DNA of 64,000 nucleotides from Anaerolineaceae bacterium (GCA_016841365.1 JAENZI010000005.1:62001-126000), one strand, 5' to 3'. Shown: positions 44,595 to 55,003, counted from the stretch's first letter. The notes: a model not told the origin generated them from the sequence alone. Program-made: numbers and translations.

Positions 44595-45381
44595 ATGTTG
44601 ATATAGCTGTGATTACCAGGTTCTCTGATTCTTCGGTCTCATACTCAGCACCCGATAAATCCCCAAACAGCCTGATCTCTGTAAATCCAGAATCTTGCAG
44701 ATAGTTGACCAGAATATCCTTTTTCATCGGCCATAAACGTGTGCTGATGACCTGTTGTTGAAAATTTTCCCCATCCCCACTAACCAAAACGATCAGGTTA
44801 AATGTGAGTAGTCCATCTGCATCAAAGTCATAAAATCGGATGAAAATATTGGTATATTCTTCATCCTTGTAGGTCTGCGGCGACATCCAACGGTCATTTT
44901 TTGACATAATCATGTCAAAATTCCGGTTTTGGATGATCAGTTTCCCGCCTGGCTTTATAATCTCCCTAAAATCATTCAGCGTTTGCGCCAAACCGTCTTC
45001 ATTGAGCACATGCGGCAAAGAATTTCCGAGGCAAAGTACTACATCAAATTGCGCTTCGCTAAATGAATTAGACAGTTCACCAAATCCGGCTTTTTTGACG
45101 ACAAGATCAGACTTTGCAAGTTCAGCATTCTTCTTAGTAGCTGCAACCATTTCAGTGCTGAAATCTGCGGCAGAGACCTCGTATCCCAACTTAGAAAACG
45201 CGATAGCATGCTGACCCGTTCCACAAGCCGTATCGAGAACTTTGATTGGCTGATCCACTTTTGTTGGAATCGCGTTTATCTCTTGACCCAGAAAGGGCAT
45301 TTCATAAGCCAATCTTGCTTCCCAATTCATGAAACGGTCATAATATTGGCTGAACTGATCATACATATTTTCGTTATTCAT
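44593..45381 (-). CDS. Class I SAM-dependent methyltransferase
   Basis: 262 residues. Motif I is VLDTACGTGQHAIAF (48-62), followed by the acidic end of strand 2 (SAADFSTEMV) and motif IV VVLCLGNSLPHVLN. The fold is a Rossmann-type methyltransferase, but the substrate is unknown; the first 25 residues (MYDQFSQYYDRFMNW) resemble methyltransferases acting on small molecules. It overlaps the YibE/F gene upstream by 8 bases, so the two are co-expressed. Confidence 0.87.
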   Translation of the reverse strand: MNNENMYDQFSQYYDRFMNWEARLAYEMPFLGQEINAIPTKVDQPIKVLDTACGTGQHAIAFSKLGYEVSAADFSTEMVAATKKNAELAKSDLVVKKAGFGELSNSFSEAQFDVVLCLGNSLPHVLNEDGLAQTLNDFREIIKPGGKLIIQNRNFDMIMSKNDRWMSPQTYKDEEYTNIFIRFYDFDADGLLTFNLIVLVSGDGENFQQQVISTRLWPMKKDILVNYLQDSGFTEIRLFGDLSGAEYETEESENLVITAIST

Positions 45382-46555
45382 TGAGCGGTCCCAGATAAGT
45401 TCTTAATTTACCTAAATCACGATACTTGATTGCAATCACAGCCGCCAATAATGTTGTGATCGGCACTGCAGCAAACAAGCCTAACGATCCAACCATCGTG
45501 CGCACAATTTCCTCGGTGATAAATTCAAGGTTAATCGCCATCCCATAATCAATGTTGTTGAAAGAAAACAGCAGCAGCATTGGCAGCGATGCCCCAGCAT
45601 AGGCTAACACCAGGGTGTTTACCGTTGCGGCAATATGATCCTGCCCAATGTTCATCGCAGATCTATAGAGTGATTTCAGTGAGTGAGTCGGGTTGTTGCG
45701 ATAAAGCTCAAATACCGCAGAGGCTTGTGAAATAACCAGGTCATCGAGCACACCCAGCGTTCCAATTAAAATACCTGCCAGCAGCAGGCTGCGTACATTC
45801 AATGTGTTTTGGGTTAGTTGCGTGATGTAAAACATATTCTCGTCACCATAGCCGGTCAATTTTGCATGATTTACAAAGATATAGGCCAGCACGCCTGTAA
45901 TCGCCAGCGAAATAAATGAACCGAGTACTGCGGCATGGGTTTTTACGTTCCACCCATAGATGATGTAGAGGCTGAACCCCACAAAGAAAATTGACCCCAA
46001 AATGCCGACAAGGAGAGGATCGTTACCTTCTCTGATGCCAGGCAGGATGATTAAAACGATCACCGCCAGGCTGAGCAAAATACCTATCAGCGAGCGAACA
46101 CCTTTAAAACCGCTGATGAGAATACTAACCAAAACGAATATCCCAAAAAGCAAAAGAATTGAATCCCGGCGATAAAAATCGGTAAAAAATGCGGTTAATG
46201 TACCGTCAGGTGCTGATGAGACGGTTACCATGATCCTGTCACCAACCCCCAACATGATCAGATCCCGTCGTAATTGGCGTGTGCCATGTTCAATTTCAAA
46301 AGGAACACCTGCGTACTCTCCCTCCAACACTGTCACATCCAAAATTTGATAAGGTTGGCTTGCTTCACCAAGCGTGACCTCACCCTCTTCAACGATTTTA
46401 TCCACTTTTGCTAATACTGTGCCTGTACTATAACCGATTAATGCCTCCTCTTGTTCAGGCGCAGAGACAAAGTCTATCACCTTTGGCACCATAACAAGCA
46501 TCAGGATCACAAAGGCAGTGATTCGAAGCAGGATCAGAAATGTTTTTCTTTTCAT
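45374..46555 (-). CDS. YibE/F family membrane protein
   Basis: 393 residues from ATG 46555, preceded by TTGGAG; a TTG five codons earlier is in frame but weaker. One N-terminal span, an extracytoplasmic domain (about 35-135) with GTVLAKVDKIVEEGEV and VLEGEYAGVPFEIEHG, then seven or so spans with GVLDDLVISQASAVFEL near residue 285. These are YibE/F hallmarks. The biochemical role of the family is unknown to me; a transport or export role has been suggested. It is translationally coupled to the downstream methyltransferase. Confidence 0.85.
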   Translation of the reverse strand: MKRKTFLILLRITAFVILMLVMVPKVIDFVSAPEQEEALIGYSTGTVLAKVDKIVEEGEVTLGEASQPYQILDVTVLEGEYAGVPFEIEHGTRQLRRDLIMLGVGDRIMVTVSSAPDGTLTAFFTDFYRRDSILLLFGIFVLVSILISGFKGVRSLIGILLSLAVIVLIILPGIREGNDPLLVGILGSIFFVGFSLYIIYGWNVKTHAAVLGSFISLAITGVLAYIFVNHAKLTGYGDENMFYITQLTQNTLNVRSLLLAGILIGTLGVLDDLVISQASAVFELYRNNPTHSLKSLYRSAMNIGQDHIAATVNTLVLAYAGASLPMLLLFSFNNIDYGMAINLEFITEEIVRTMVGSLGLFAAVPITTLLAAVIAIKYRDLGKLRTYLGPLNE

Positions 46556-46700
46556 GTATTGCTCCAACAAATGGTTGACAGATGATGATTGCTGTTTTCT
46601 TAACCCATTATCCTAAATATTATTTCAAGGACTCTATCCGATACAAAGAATGGTGTCAACCTAAGCGATTAATCAATAAATCTATACGAAGAGGTCGATA

Positions 46701-48023
46701 TTATAGAGGCGAATCAATGGCGGGTGCTTCCCTCACGCCAAACAAAAATGCCAGGTCAATCACCGAAAATAATATTGCAACCCAAAACATGTTCTGGTAC
46801 CCCACCCATGTTGCCAATGCGCCGCCAATAAGTGGCGCAACAAGGATAAAGAGTCCGGGAATGCTGCGTGCCAACCCAAGATAAATCGGACGTTGTGATT
46901 CTTTCCCAATCACTAGACCCAACATCAATTCACCGATCATGTACCCGGATTGCGAAAAACCTAAGAGTAGAAAAACCAAATAATATATCCAAACGACAGG
47001 GGCAAAGATCGCAATCACCAGGACGATCAATTGGATCAAATCTGAAACTAGGAGCATCTTGCGGGGTCCCATCCGATCGCCATACACGCCCCAAAATGAG
47101 AATCCCATCACACCACTAATGAATAAAAAGATTGAGAACACCGCCGCTTGTTCATCGGGAAGACTGAAGCGTTGAATGCCATAAACGGCCAAAAAGACCG
47201 TTGCCATACTGCCTAATTGGAAAAAGATCCTGCTTCCCAGGTATAGCCGCATGTTATTATCCGACTTAATGATCCGCCAGTAAGCTGAAAGATCGATTGA
47301 CAACCTGGGTCTTTGGTTTCCTGCTGTTTCACTAGAAACGACATTGTCCACTGGTTCGATGGTTCGGCAGAAAAACAGGTAAGATAGCCAAACAAAAACC
47401 GCTCCAATTGTAAAACTGAGTGCGTAATTATACGGATAAGCCAGCGTTGCAAGGATCACCCCTGCTGCCGCAGAGCCCAACACGGCTAAAACCCTCCCAA
47501 ATGTCCGTGAAACGCCTAAAAATCGACTCCTGACAGTGCTTGGGATCACTGTCGCAATAAGTTCCTGCCAGGGTAAAGCGACCATCCCGCTGGCAAGTCC
47601 CCGCCAGGCAACGACAACCAGAAAAATCACAAGGGCAAGTTCTCTTGGCACCCAAATTAACATCAACGCTGTTAGCGGGAGGACGACAAATGGAATGCGT
47701 TCGATAGCCGCCATCAGCTTAGTAAATGGCAGTTTTCTTGGCAGACTTTGAACATAGGATGCCATCAGAAATTGCGGGATAAACCAACCCGCGTTGATCA
47801 GCGCAGGGACAAGGCCAATCAATAAGGCTGAATCAGTGATGGTGCTCGCGAAAACCGGTAGGATTGTGCTGACAGAGACAAAACTCTCGCCTAATACCCA
47901 AAATGCAGAGTCCAGGCCATTTGCCAGAAAATTGCGCTTGAAATGCTTTCTGACCTGTGGGTTAACAGATAAATCAGCTGGAAGGCGGACAAAGTTTCTC
48001 AATTGCTGGATGATGTGCATCAT
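46701..48023 (-). CDS. Major facilitator superfamily transporter
   Basis: 440 residues with about twelve hydrophobic segments. The loop WGVYGDRMGPRKMLL (around residue 305) is the MFS cytoplasmic loop signature. The first half has the SRFLGVSRTFGRVLAVLGS segment seen in a subgroup of Chloroflexota MFS proteins. Substrate unknown. It is followed 30 bases upstream by the P-loop gene in the same direction, possibly one operon. Confidence 0.82.
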   Translation of the reverse strand: MMHIIQQLRNFVRLPADLSVNPQVRKHFKRNFLANGLDSAFWVLGESFVSVSTILPVFASTITDSALLIGLVPALINAGWFIPQFLMASYVQSLPRKLPFTKLMAAIERIPFVVLPLTALMLIWVPRELALVIFLVVVAWRGLASGMVALPWQELIATVIPSTVRSRFLGVSRTFGRVLAVLGSAAAGVILATLAYPYNYALSFTIGAVFVWLSYLFFCRTIEPVDNVVSSETAGNQRPRLSIDLSAYWRIIKSDNNMRLYLGSRIFFQLGSMATVFLAVYGIQRFSLPDEQAAVFSIFLFISGVMGFSFWGVYGDRMGPRKMLLVSDLIQLIVLVIAIFAPVVWIYYLVFLLLGFSQSGYMIGELMLGLVIGKESQRPIYLGLARSIPGLFILVAPLIGGALATWVGYQNMFWVAILFSVIDLAFLFGVREAPAIDSPL

Positions 48024-48053
48024 TGTTCTCTTTAAAACCCAGACATGGATATT

Positions 48054-48764
48054 TTACTGAGTTTTTTGATATCGCTTCCAAAGCCTTGCCAATGTGGTTT
48101 CCAACCGCTGACCCAATGCCGCGCCTTGAGGTGTCGTGACATCATCAGCATTGTCGAATACAGCGTAAGGGACATGATACCCCTGGATGGGCAAATATTC
48201 AGGGTTGCCTGCTATGATCTCGGGCCAATCGGTTTCTTTATAGAGCCGTTCCAATTTTGCATCTGGTAAACCGTGCTCAAGAATACTATCCGGTCGGTCA
48301 GGGTTGAAACGCCTTCTGTTTTTCCGCAGAGACTCTTCCCAGGGGACCTCAATATACAGAATGGCTAAGTGTTCCAATATCTGATCTGAGAGATGATCGA
48401 AAGCCCGTTGAAAACCGCCATGTTCGGAACCGCGGGAAAATTCGATGATGACTGTGTCACCCTCAAAATCGCGCATGAATTTCTGATACTCCAAGCCGAT
48501 GCGTTCGATTAAAACATCCCAAAAATAAATATGCGTGAAATATCCGTCTGGTGTGGAGTGCAGGCGGGGATGGCCCGACTGCTCAAGGATTGCATCTTCT
48601 TCAAACCAGGCCCACAACATTGGAAAATCATCAATTTCTGTAAAATCACCGATATGGAATCTCGTAACTCGCTCTTCCTCAGGTGTGTTTTTAAGATAAT
48701 TGATGATCTCGCTTTTGCCTGCACCTGGTCTTGCAATCAATAAGAGTGTCTTGAAGCTGTCCAT
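48054..48764 (-). CDS. P-loop NTPase, nucleoside/adenylate kinase-like
   Basis: 236 residues. A P-loop is near the N-terminus ([13 protein letters not shown]); the first Gly of the classical motif is replaced by Ala11. Later segments include [21 protein letters not shown] and [19 protein letters not shown], consistent with a kinase-like lid and Walker B-type strand. I do not know the substrate. The gene is divergent from a DUF6485 gene and precedes the MFS gene on the same strand. Confidence 0.65.
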   Translation of the reverse strand: MDSFKTLLLIARPGAGKSEIINYLKNTPEEERVTRFHIGDFTEIDDFPMLWAWFEEDAILEQSGHPRLHSTPDGYFTHIYFWDVLIERIGLEYQKFMRDFEGDTVIIEFSRGSEHGGFQRAFDHLSDQILEHLAILYIEVPWEESLRKNRRRFNPDRPDSILEHGLPDAKLERLYKETDWPEIIAGNPEYLPIQGYHVPYAVFDNADDVTTPQGAALGQRLETTLARLWKRYQKTQ

Positions 48765-48933
48765 GCGTAAATCCTTTGATTCTTTGGGTTTGTTGAATAA
48801 CTATACCTTAATTTTACGTCACAAAAACGATGAGAAGTCCATCATAACTGACGTAATCCACTGCATTTTTAAACATGTTAGAATGATAATCGCAATCCGC
48901 CATTATCTGATCACACAATCTTTAGGAGTTAAT

Positions 48934-49137
48934 ATGGAATGTAAACAAGACCGTAATTTACAAAACTGCAATTGTTCCTATTCACCTTGTCCCCGTAAAG
49001 GCATCTGTTGCGATTACATTGCTTATCACCTGCGAATGCGTGAATTACCAGCATGCGCCTTCCCAGATGATGCAGAGGCAACATTTGATCGCTCCTTTGA
49101 ACATTTCGCCCGCCTGGTGAGTGCTGGCAAAGCGTAA
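48934..49137 (+). CDS. DUF6485-family small Cys-rich protein
   Basis: 67 residues from ATG 48934, which follows TAGGAG; a longer in-frame ORF has no ribosome site. It carries C3, C12, C14, C19, C24 and C25 ([15 protein letters not shown]), then [14 protein letters not shown], typical of DUF6485. The cysteines suggest metal or FeS binding. Function unknown. It stands divergent from the P-loop gene. Confidence 0.75.
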   Translation: MECKQDRNLQNCNCSYSPCPRKGICCDYIAYHLRMRELPACAFPDDAEATFDRSFEHFARLVSAGKA

Positions 49138-49200
49138 AGAAATCATTGGCCTTTTTTCTCTCTATTGGATGAAAAATATTTACAAGGATTTGAACCAATC

Positions 49201-50037
49201 ATGTTGCTATTAACACATCAACAATACCATCTTGTAGAGCCTCAATTGCAGCATATGGAACACCATTCCGTGCTCAAGACCATCCTGTCAGAAGAAACAC
49301 CTGGATATATTTATGTTGACAGCAAGAAAAATCCTGCTGTTGTTTTTGTTCAATTTAAACACCGTGCTTTTATCAGTGGTGATCCAGACGCATTGGATCC
49401 AAACGATCTTATAAATTTCATTCAAAATACTGTCTCTACAAATTGCTTAAATGCGGGTGTCCCTCTTATTCGATTATCCTCAGATGACCCAAAATGGCTT
49501 GATTGGATAGAAACCAAATTACAGCCGTTTAATCCGATCCGCACCGGGTACCGCTGCTTTCGCTACCAGATTGACGAGATTATTGAGGACATACACATCC
49601 CGCAAGGTTTCTTGATCAAGCCGGTTGACCATGCCCTCATCCAAACCGATTTTATTGGAAAAGATGGCCTTCTGGAAGAAATGTGTTCAGAAAGGGAATC
49701 GGTGATTGCATTTTTAGCAAAGAGTTTTGGCGTGGTCGCATTTGCAGAGGGTCAATTGGCTGGCTGGTGTCTTTCGGAATATAACACTAAGCAGCAATGC
49801 GAGGTCGGGATAGCGAGTTTGCCCCCTTTTCAGCAGCAGGGATTAGCTACCGCCATGACCCAGGTATTTTTAAATGACGCTCACCATCATGGGATCCGAA
49901 CCGTCTACTGGCATTGTTACGAATCTAATGTGGCATCACAAAAAACAGCCCTTAAGGCGGGTTTTTCCTTGATCAGCAAAGAGGATGTACTTATCCTTTA
50001 TGTGAACCAAGCTCATGAGGCTGGTGATAAAGGCTGA
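49201..50037 (+). CDS. GNAT family N-acetyltransferase
   Basis: 278 residues from ATG 49201 (a TTG at 49165 is also in frame; neither has a strong ribosome site). The C-terminal half has the acetyl-CoA loop SLPPFQQQGLATAMTQVFL, followed by WHCYESNVASQKTALKAGF. This fits the GNAT_acetyltran (PF12746-like) group, in which an N-terminal domain precedes the GNAT fold. It ends two bases before the convergent Cys-rich protein gene. Substrate unknown. Confidence 0.8.
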   Translation: MLLLTHQQYHLVEPQLQHMEHHSVLKTILSEETPGYIYVDSKKNPAVVFVQFKHRAFISGDPDALDPNDLINFIQNTVSTNCLNAGVPLIRLSSDDPKWLDWIETKLQPFNPIRTGYRCFRYQIDEIIEDIHIPQGFLIKPVDHALIQTDFIGKDGLLEEMCSERESVIAFLAKSFGVVAFAEGQLAGWCLSEYNTKQQCEVGIASLPPFQQQGLATAMTQVFLNDAHHHGIRTVYWHCYESNVASQKTALKAGFSLISKEDVLILYVNQAHEAGDKG

Positions 50038-50038
50038 C

Positions 50039-51022
50039 TTACTCAGGCAGGTGAATAGCAAATTGGCAAACCATATCACCGCGCAACACGCTCTGGATAA
50101 CCTCAGCTTTTAGTGGTTGTTCATAAATGAGCTCATACCTTTTTTTATGAAAACCAGCGGAACATTGGCAAAAGCATGCGGGTACAAGTAAAGCGCCTGT
50201 TTTTAGCGATTCCTTTGCCCAGGGGCAATGACAGTAATGGTATCGTTTTTCATCACAATCAGACGACAGTAAATATTCTTGCGTGTTATATGGGATTTTC
50301 GTCTCAAAAATAATGCTGCCCTCTCTCACCCCCTGTCCGATTTGAGGATTTTCCTTGACAAATTTGATGACTTCATCGGTTATGACCTGACCGAAAAATG
50401 TTTTTCCTTCCAGTTTGCAATTAACCAGGTTTTGCAGAAACCTTTCACCCTTCAAAATAAGGTAACGATCGATATCACCATCGCACAGGTCATAATAATC
50501 TTTATTCACATCGCCATAAAGAGAATCGGGGAGGTCCCGCAGACAATCCTTCAGGAGATCTTTGATCGTTGTTTCTTCAAAAATTAATTTCATCCGGTGC
50601 ATAATTCGATAGGTATAGCGTGATTTTTCCCTGCGGGAGAGTCCAAGCGGTGGAAGCGGCATTTCTTCAAAAATAATGTCACGCAAATCCTCCCCTGCAT
50701 AATCCCCCAACTTTTTATTCAGATTGTCCATCGCTTCACAACCATCCAGCATCTCAAATAAGGCATTATACATGTCCTGATTATTTATTGCCCAGGCGTA
50801 ACGCGCCAAATATTGCAGATTTTCGATGCTGTTTTCGCCCTGATCAATGAGATCATTAACCAAATCCTGTGTAGAAGCTTGGTTCAGATCTTCCAACGAG
50901 CAGGAGGGCATTTTATATTGGAGATTTCCCTCTATACGCTGAACAAACGCAACCTGTGAGTCAATTTCTGCTGATTGAAACTGACGTGCGGTGAGATATT
51001 CTCTGAATGCTTGTGTTTGCAT
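50039..51022 (-). CDS. Hypothetical Cys-rich protein (possibly DUF6144 family)
   Basis: 327 residues from ATG 51022, preceded by TTGGAGG; fourteen extra in-frame codons upstream are unlikely. The N-terminal 200 residues appear helical. The C-terminal 80 hold a Cys/His cluster (YHYCHCPWAKESLKTG, then VPACFCQCSAGFHKK) followed by SVLRGDMVCQFAIHLP. The end resembles the ligand domain of V4R and ATC hydrolase-like proteins. I tentatively recall DUF6144. Metal binding is plausible; function is unknown. The convergent GNAT gene ends one base away from its stop. Confidence 0.6.
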   Translation of the reverse strand: MQTQAFREYLTARQFQSAEIDSQVAFVQRIEGNLQYKMPSCSLEDLNQASTQDLVNDLIDQGENSIENLQYLARYAWAINNQDMYNALFEMLDGCEAMDNLNKKLGDYAGEDLRDIIFEEMPLPPLGLSRREKSRYTYRIMHRMKLIFEETTIKDLLKDCLRDLPDSLYGDVNKDYYDLCDGDIDRYLILKGERFLQNLVNCKLEGKTFFGQVITDEVIKFVKENPQIGQGVREGSIIFETKIPYNTQEYLLSSDCDEKRYHYCHCPWAKESLKTGALLVPACFCQCSAGFHKKRYELIYEQPLKAEVIQSVLRGDMVCQFAIHLPE

Positions 51023-51185
51023 GTCAACCTCCAATGAAACCAGCTTTATTCTTCTAGAATACACGATTTCATATTAAATTTCATCAATCTTCAGGATGGA
51101 TTTGTTGACATGGTGCTCAAATTAAAGCAAAACAAAATCCCCCCTAAGTTTGGATTTACGAATTCAATAGGTAAATTCAATCAAA

Positions 51186-52583
51186 TTACACCTGTGCCCG
51201 TTTAAGAATTTCAGGCACAATATCGGGGAATAATCCCAACTCCCAAAACAAATCGAGAATTGTATATCGAGGACGATAATGCGAACCGTAGAGTAAAGCC
51301 TGGATGACCTCTTCCTCAGTACGGTGTATATCAACCAATTTTGTGGCTCCGCCAGCCTCTTCTAATGCCCTTCTGATCGTTTCTGAAGGCAGCAGATAAG
51401 GTGAAATGTCATCTAAAATCCGGTTCCAATTATTCAATATGCCTACAATATATTTACGGAATTCAACATCCGGGATTCTCTTTTGGTTGACAACCTTATC
51501 AAATAAAACCCCATGTTCACCAAATACCCTGCGGTGATCAAACTTGATCGCCACCTCAGAAAGCCTGCGCTGCTCAATTTCATCAATATCCAGTTGAGTG
51601 ATGTCCAGCTCCCGCAACAATTCATAAGCAGCGCTGGTAATGATGGATGCCAAACCCACCTGTGTGCCGTGCAGGTTTTTGGGCAAACCGAAAATGTGAT
51701 GTTGAAAATCAAAAAAATGAGAAAGGATGTGCTCTGCACCGGATGAAGGCGACGTTTCGCCATTTAACACGGTCATCGAATATCCCGATACCAAAATAGC
51801 ATCAGCTAGGTTCTTCATTTGTCTCGGGTCATGACTGCCGAGCGCGCTTGCGCCTGATAACAGTGATTGCTGGTAAGGCGCCATCATCTGATATGGGACG
51901 GAGCAAAAATACACGCCCCTGATCAATGACGCTAGTTTCCAATCGGCATTAGCCACATTCCTGGCGAGCAAATCCCCTATTCCAGCGCATGTCATTTGTG
52001 GAGGCGCTGATACTAACAAATCTGTATCCAAAAGAACTGCAGAGGCCGGGTCGAGCCATTTGCTGGTTTTTACATCGCCTACACTCATAGACCCGGTGAT
52101 GGAAGTATAAGCATTCATTGAGGCAGCAGTGCCGAGTAATATATATGGGATTTTACGCTGGGTCGCGATCCACTTGGTAAGGTCGCTGATCACGCCTGAG
52201 CCAGCACTGATCAGAAGGGGCACACTATCTGGTAAGGAAGCTGCCGCCTCATCTCCAATCGCGGTTGATGCATCTAATATTTCACCTTTTTGACCAAGGG
52301 GAACCCTAACGAGTGACAAACCCAGTTCGTGCAACGGCTGAATAACCCGTCTTTTGATCTTGTCTTCGATCTGGCGGTCATAAACAACCCCAACCACTTC
52401 AGTAATATTCTCTGATATATCTTTGATCAGGCTTGGGAACAATTGCAATAAACCCGATCCTGATATCACATTTTTAATCGGGATATTGTGATCACGTCCA
52501 CATTCCGGACAGTGTAAGACGCTATCAGCTAATTGTGATGGATCGAGCGATAAATAAGTATCAAGATCGAAAAATTCCTGCAT
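51186..52583 (-). CDS. sn-Glycerol-1-phosphate dehydrogenase-like (AraM/EgsA) oxidoreductase
   Basis: 465 residues. The Fe-ADH/dehydroquinate synthase fold has SAGSGVISDLTKW (126-138) for cofactor binding. Metal ligands are expected at D204 (GIGDLL), H289 (SGAEHILSHFFD) and H305 (LHGTQVGLA). This matches AraM-type glycerol-1-phosphate dehydrogenases, which reduce dihydroxyacetone phosphate with NAD(P)H. C25 and C28 (HCPECGRDH) form an extra N-terminal metal-like knuckle. About 60-70 residues longer than typical AraM. Substrate assignment is by family only. Confidence 0.75.
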   Translation of the reverse strand: MQEFFDLDTYLSLDPSQLADSVLHCPECGRDHNIPIKNVISGSGLLQLFPSLIKDISENITEVVGVVYDRQIEDKIKRRVIQPLHELGLSLVRVPLGQKGEILDASTAIGDEAAASLPDSVPLLISAGSGVISDLTKWIATQRKIPYILLGTAASMNAYTSITGSMSVGDVKTSKWLDPASAVLLDTDLLVSAPPQMTCAGIGDLLARNVANADWKLASLIRGVYFCSVPYQMMAPYQQSLLSGASALGSHDPRQMKNLADAILVSGYSMTVLNGETSPSSGAEHILSHFFDFQHHIFGLPKNLHGTQVGLASIITSAAYELLRELDITQLDIDEIEQRRLSEVAIKFDHRRVFGEHGVLFDKVVNQKRIPDVEFRKYIVGILNNWNRILDDISPYLLPSETIRRALEEAGGATKLVDIHRTEEEVIQALLYGSHYRPRYTILDLFWELGLFPDIVPEILKRAQV

Positions 52584-52706
52584 AAATGCCTTTCAAAAAG
52601 GGCGGATAATTCAATGCCAATCATAACACAAGGCAATTATTTGTTTTTTCTAGTGCCTAAAAGAGGGAGATATTGAGAAATCTGATGGAATTGGTTCATA
52701 TATTGT

Positions 52707-53816
52707 TCAGACACTTTGCGGTGAGCCTTTCAACCCGTTGCCCGTGAGGGTGAGCACCACAGTATCATTTTCGTCAATTTCACTTTTGATTTTCTGATAC
52801 CCGGCATAAACCAGGGCACTGGTTGGCTCAACATAATAACCAAGATGTGCGAGCGCTATTTGAGCTTGACGAATTTCATCCTCAGAGATGGCCGCTACCC
52901 GGCCATCTGTTTCTTTAATTGCTTGAAGCAGGCGTTTCGCCCTGACAGGTTTTGAAATTGCGACCCCTTCTGCCAACGTTGGTCCATCTGCCTCAACAGC
53001 CGGGATATTTGTGAGCTCTTTCACCCACGCATGGTAAATCGGGGCAATCTGTACCGCCTGCACAGCGACTAAATGCGGCATTTCTAATATCAAGCCCTTC
53101 TCGTAAAGCTGCCTGAACCCGAACCAGCAGCCTAAGAATAACCCGCCCTGTGCGACCGGAAATATCAACCAGTTTGGCGCTTTTCTTCCTAACTGCTCCC
53201 AAATTTCATAGGCGGCAGTCATTTGCCCCACCAAATAAGCCGGGTTATACGCGTGAGAAGCATATGCCTTGCCGGGGCCAACGGCTCTCTGCGCAGCTTC
53301 TTCAGCAGCCTTGCGTTGGCCAGGGATGGGGATGACATCTGCACCATAGACCTTGATTTGGTGTTGTTTTGCTAAAGACGCATACGCAGGCACGTAAATT
53401 TCTGCTTCAATGCCAAAACGGGCAGCATGTGCTGCTAATGACGCGCCAGCATTGCCTGATGAATCCTCGATTACCATTCTGACCCCCATGTTCACCAACT
53501 GATTTACCATGACATTCACCCCGCGGTCCTTAAAGGATCCGGAGGGGGAAAGATACTCCAGCTTTAGATGCACAATGCGATCATTAATCGCAATCCGAAC
53601 CAGCGGTGTCCATCCAACGCCCATCTGAATTTCTTCAGTATGGATATCTACATCCAGCAGGTCACCATAGCGCCAGATGGAATAATCTTGCATTCTGATT
53701 TTATCGGGATCAAAGGGTGAAAGTGAAGCCGGTTCCCATGCCCCGCCACAAGTACATCTCCAAAGGTCGAGTGAAAATTCTGTTTCATTGCAGCATTCAG
53801 CACAGCGTACGCGCAT
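52707..53816 (-). CDS. thrC: Threonine synthase-like PLP-dependent enzyme
   Basis: 369 residues. An N-terminal zinc-ribbon-like stretch holds C5, C8, C21 and C23 (CAECC ... CTCGG). The PLP lysine is K96 in SPSGSFKDRG. The phosphate-binding and SSGNAGASLAAHAARF segments follow, and the C-terminus has TLTGNGLKG. It converts O-phosphohomoserine to threonine, or is a related PLP beta-family enzyme; the ribbon and SFKDRG favour threonine synthase. An AGGAAG site precedes the ATG. DeoB lies 17 bases upstream in the same direction. Confidence 0.85.
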   Translation of the reverse strand: MRVRCAECCNETEFSLDLWRCTCGGAWEPASLSPFDPDKIRMQDYSIWRYGDLLDVDIHTEEIQMGVGWTPLVRIAINDRIVHLKLEYLSPSGSFKDRGVNVMVNQLVNMGVRMVIEDSSGNAGASLAAHAARFGIEAEIYVPAYASLAKQHQIKVYGADVIPIPGQRKAAEEAAQRAVGPGKAYASHAYNPAYLVGQMTAAYEIWEQLGRKAPNWLIFPVAQGGLFLGCWFGFRQLYEKGLILEMPHLVAVQAVQIAPIYHAWVKELTNIPAVEADGPTLAEGVAISKPVRAKRLLQAIKETDGRVAAISEDEIRQAQIALAHLGYYVEPTSALVYAGYQKIKSEIDENDTVVLTLTGNGLKGSPQSV

Positions 53817-53833
53817 TGTTCTTCCTTATTCGG

Positions 53834-55003
53834 TTAAGTCAGCTCATGCAAGAAACTGGCGCCAATATCTGGGGGCTCAAGTTTGAAGTTCTCAGTGATC
53901 GTCGCACCGACATCAGCAAATGAATTTCGTATCCCCAGGTCAACACCTCGTACGCGGGGGCCAAACACCAGTAACGGCACAAACTCTCGGGAATGGTCGG
54001 TGCTCTCAGTCGTTGGGTCCACCCCATGATCGGCTGAAACGATCACCAAATCGTCAGCAGAAAGCCGCTTCATCATCTCAGGGATCGCGTCATCGAATGT
54101 CTTTAATGCACCATAATACCCCTGTGGGTCATTGCGGTGACCATAGATCATGTCAAATTCGATTAAATTCACAAACAAAAGCCCATTGAATGGCTCTTCG
54201 AGATGATTGAGCGTCGCTTTGATGCTCTCAATATTCCCCAGCGTGTGATTTTTATGCGTGATGCCGCGGTGGACAAAAATATCATCAATCTTCCCGACGG
54301 ACCACACGTCCAACCCAGCAGCGTAGGCTTTATCCAATATGGTGTCAGATTCTGGCGCACGCGAAAAATCCCGGCGGTTATCCGTTCGCTTGAAATTTTC
54401 AGCGTTTTCACCCACAAACGGTCTGGCGATCACCCGCCCAACGGCATGTTTTCCTTTAAGGATTCGGCGCGCAATTTTACATATCTCGTAAAGCTCATCT
54501 ACCGGGATCACTTCTTCATGAGCTGCAATCTGAAAAACACTGTCAGCAGAAGTGTAAACGATCGGTTTGCCTGTGCGCACGTGTTCTTCACCCAGGTCTT
54601 TAATGATCTCTGTTCCAGAGGCAGGCCGGTTCGCCAGAGTGCCACGCCCGATCTTCTCTTCAAATTCATCCATGATTTCGTCCGGAAATCCATCAGGGTA
54701 GGTAGGCGCTGGGTCAGGGAGGTAAATACCCATCATTTCCCAGTGGCCAGACATGGTGTCTTTCCCGGCAGACAGGGGTTGCATCTTGCCAAATCCGCCT
54801 TCTGCAGCATCGGTTGGGGGCACGCCAATGATGCCCGTGATGTTCCCCAACCCTAACTTCTGCATGTTGGGCAGATCCATGCCGCCCAGAACCTTGGCAA
54901 CGTTACCGATGGAGTTTGAGCCGACATCTCCATAATCTGCTGCATCCGGGGCCTCACCCACACCTACCCCATCTAAAACGATGACTGCTATTCGTTTGAA
55001 CAC
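53834..55003 (-). CDS. deoB: Phosphopentomutase
   Basis: 389 residues with a GTG start and a GAGGGA site. It interconverts ribose 1-phosphate and ribose 5-phosphate (and the deoxy forms) in nucleoside salvage. The metal-binding N-terminus [15 protein letters not shown] and the phosphorylated T83 ([12 protein letters not shown]) are present, as is the C-terminal [21 protein letters not shown] metal site. It is followed by threonine synthase, an arrangement without an obvious pathway link. Confidence 0.95.
   Translation of the reverse strand: MFKRIAVIVLDGVGVGEAPDAADYGDVGSNSIGNVAKVLGGMDLPNMQKLGLGNITGIIGVPPTDAAEGGFGKMQPLSAGKDTMSGHWEMMGIYLPDPAPTYPDGFPDEIMDEFEEKIGRGTLANRPASGTEIIKDLGEEHVRTGKPIVYTSADSVFQIAAHEEVIPVDELYEICKIARRILKGKHAVGRVIARPFVGENAENFKRTDNRRDFSRAPESDTILDKAYAAGLDVWSVGKIDDIFVHRGITHKNHTLGNIESIKATLNHLEEPFNGLLFVNLIEFDMIYGHRNDPQGYYGALKTFDDAIPEMMKRLSADDLVIVSADHGVDPTTESTDHSREFVPLLVFGPRVRGVDLGIRNSFADVGATITENFKLEPPDIGASFLHELT

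Noticed and set aside
54203-54856. 217-codon plus-strand frame opposite deoB
   Set aside because: deoB is intact with all active-site motifs on the minus strand; the opposite frame has no recognisable features.
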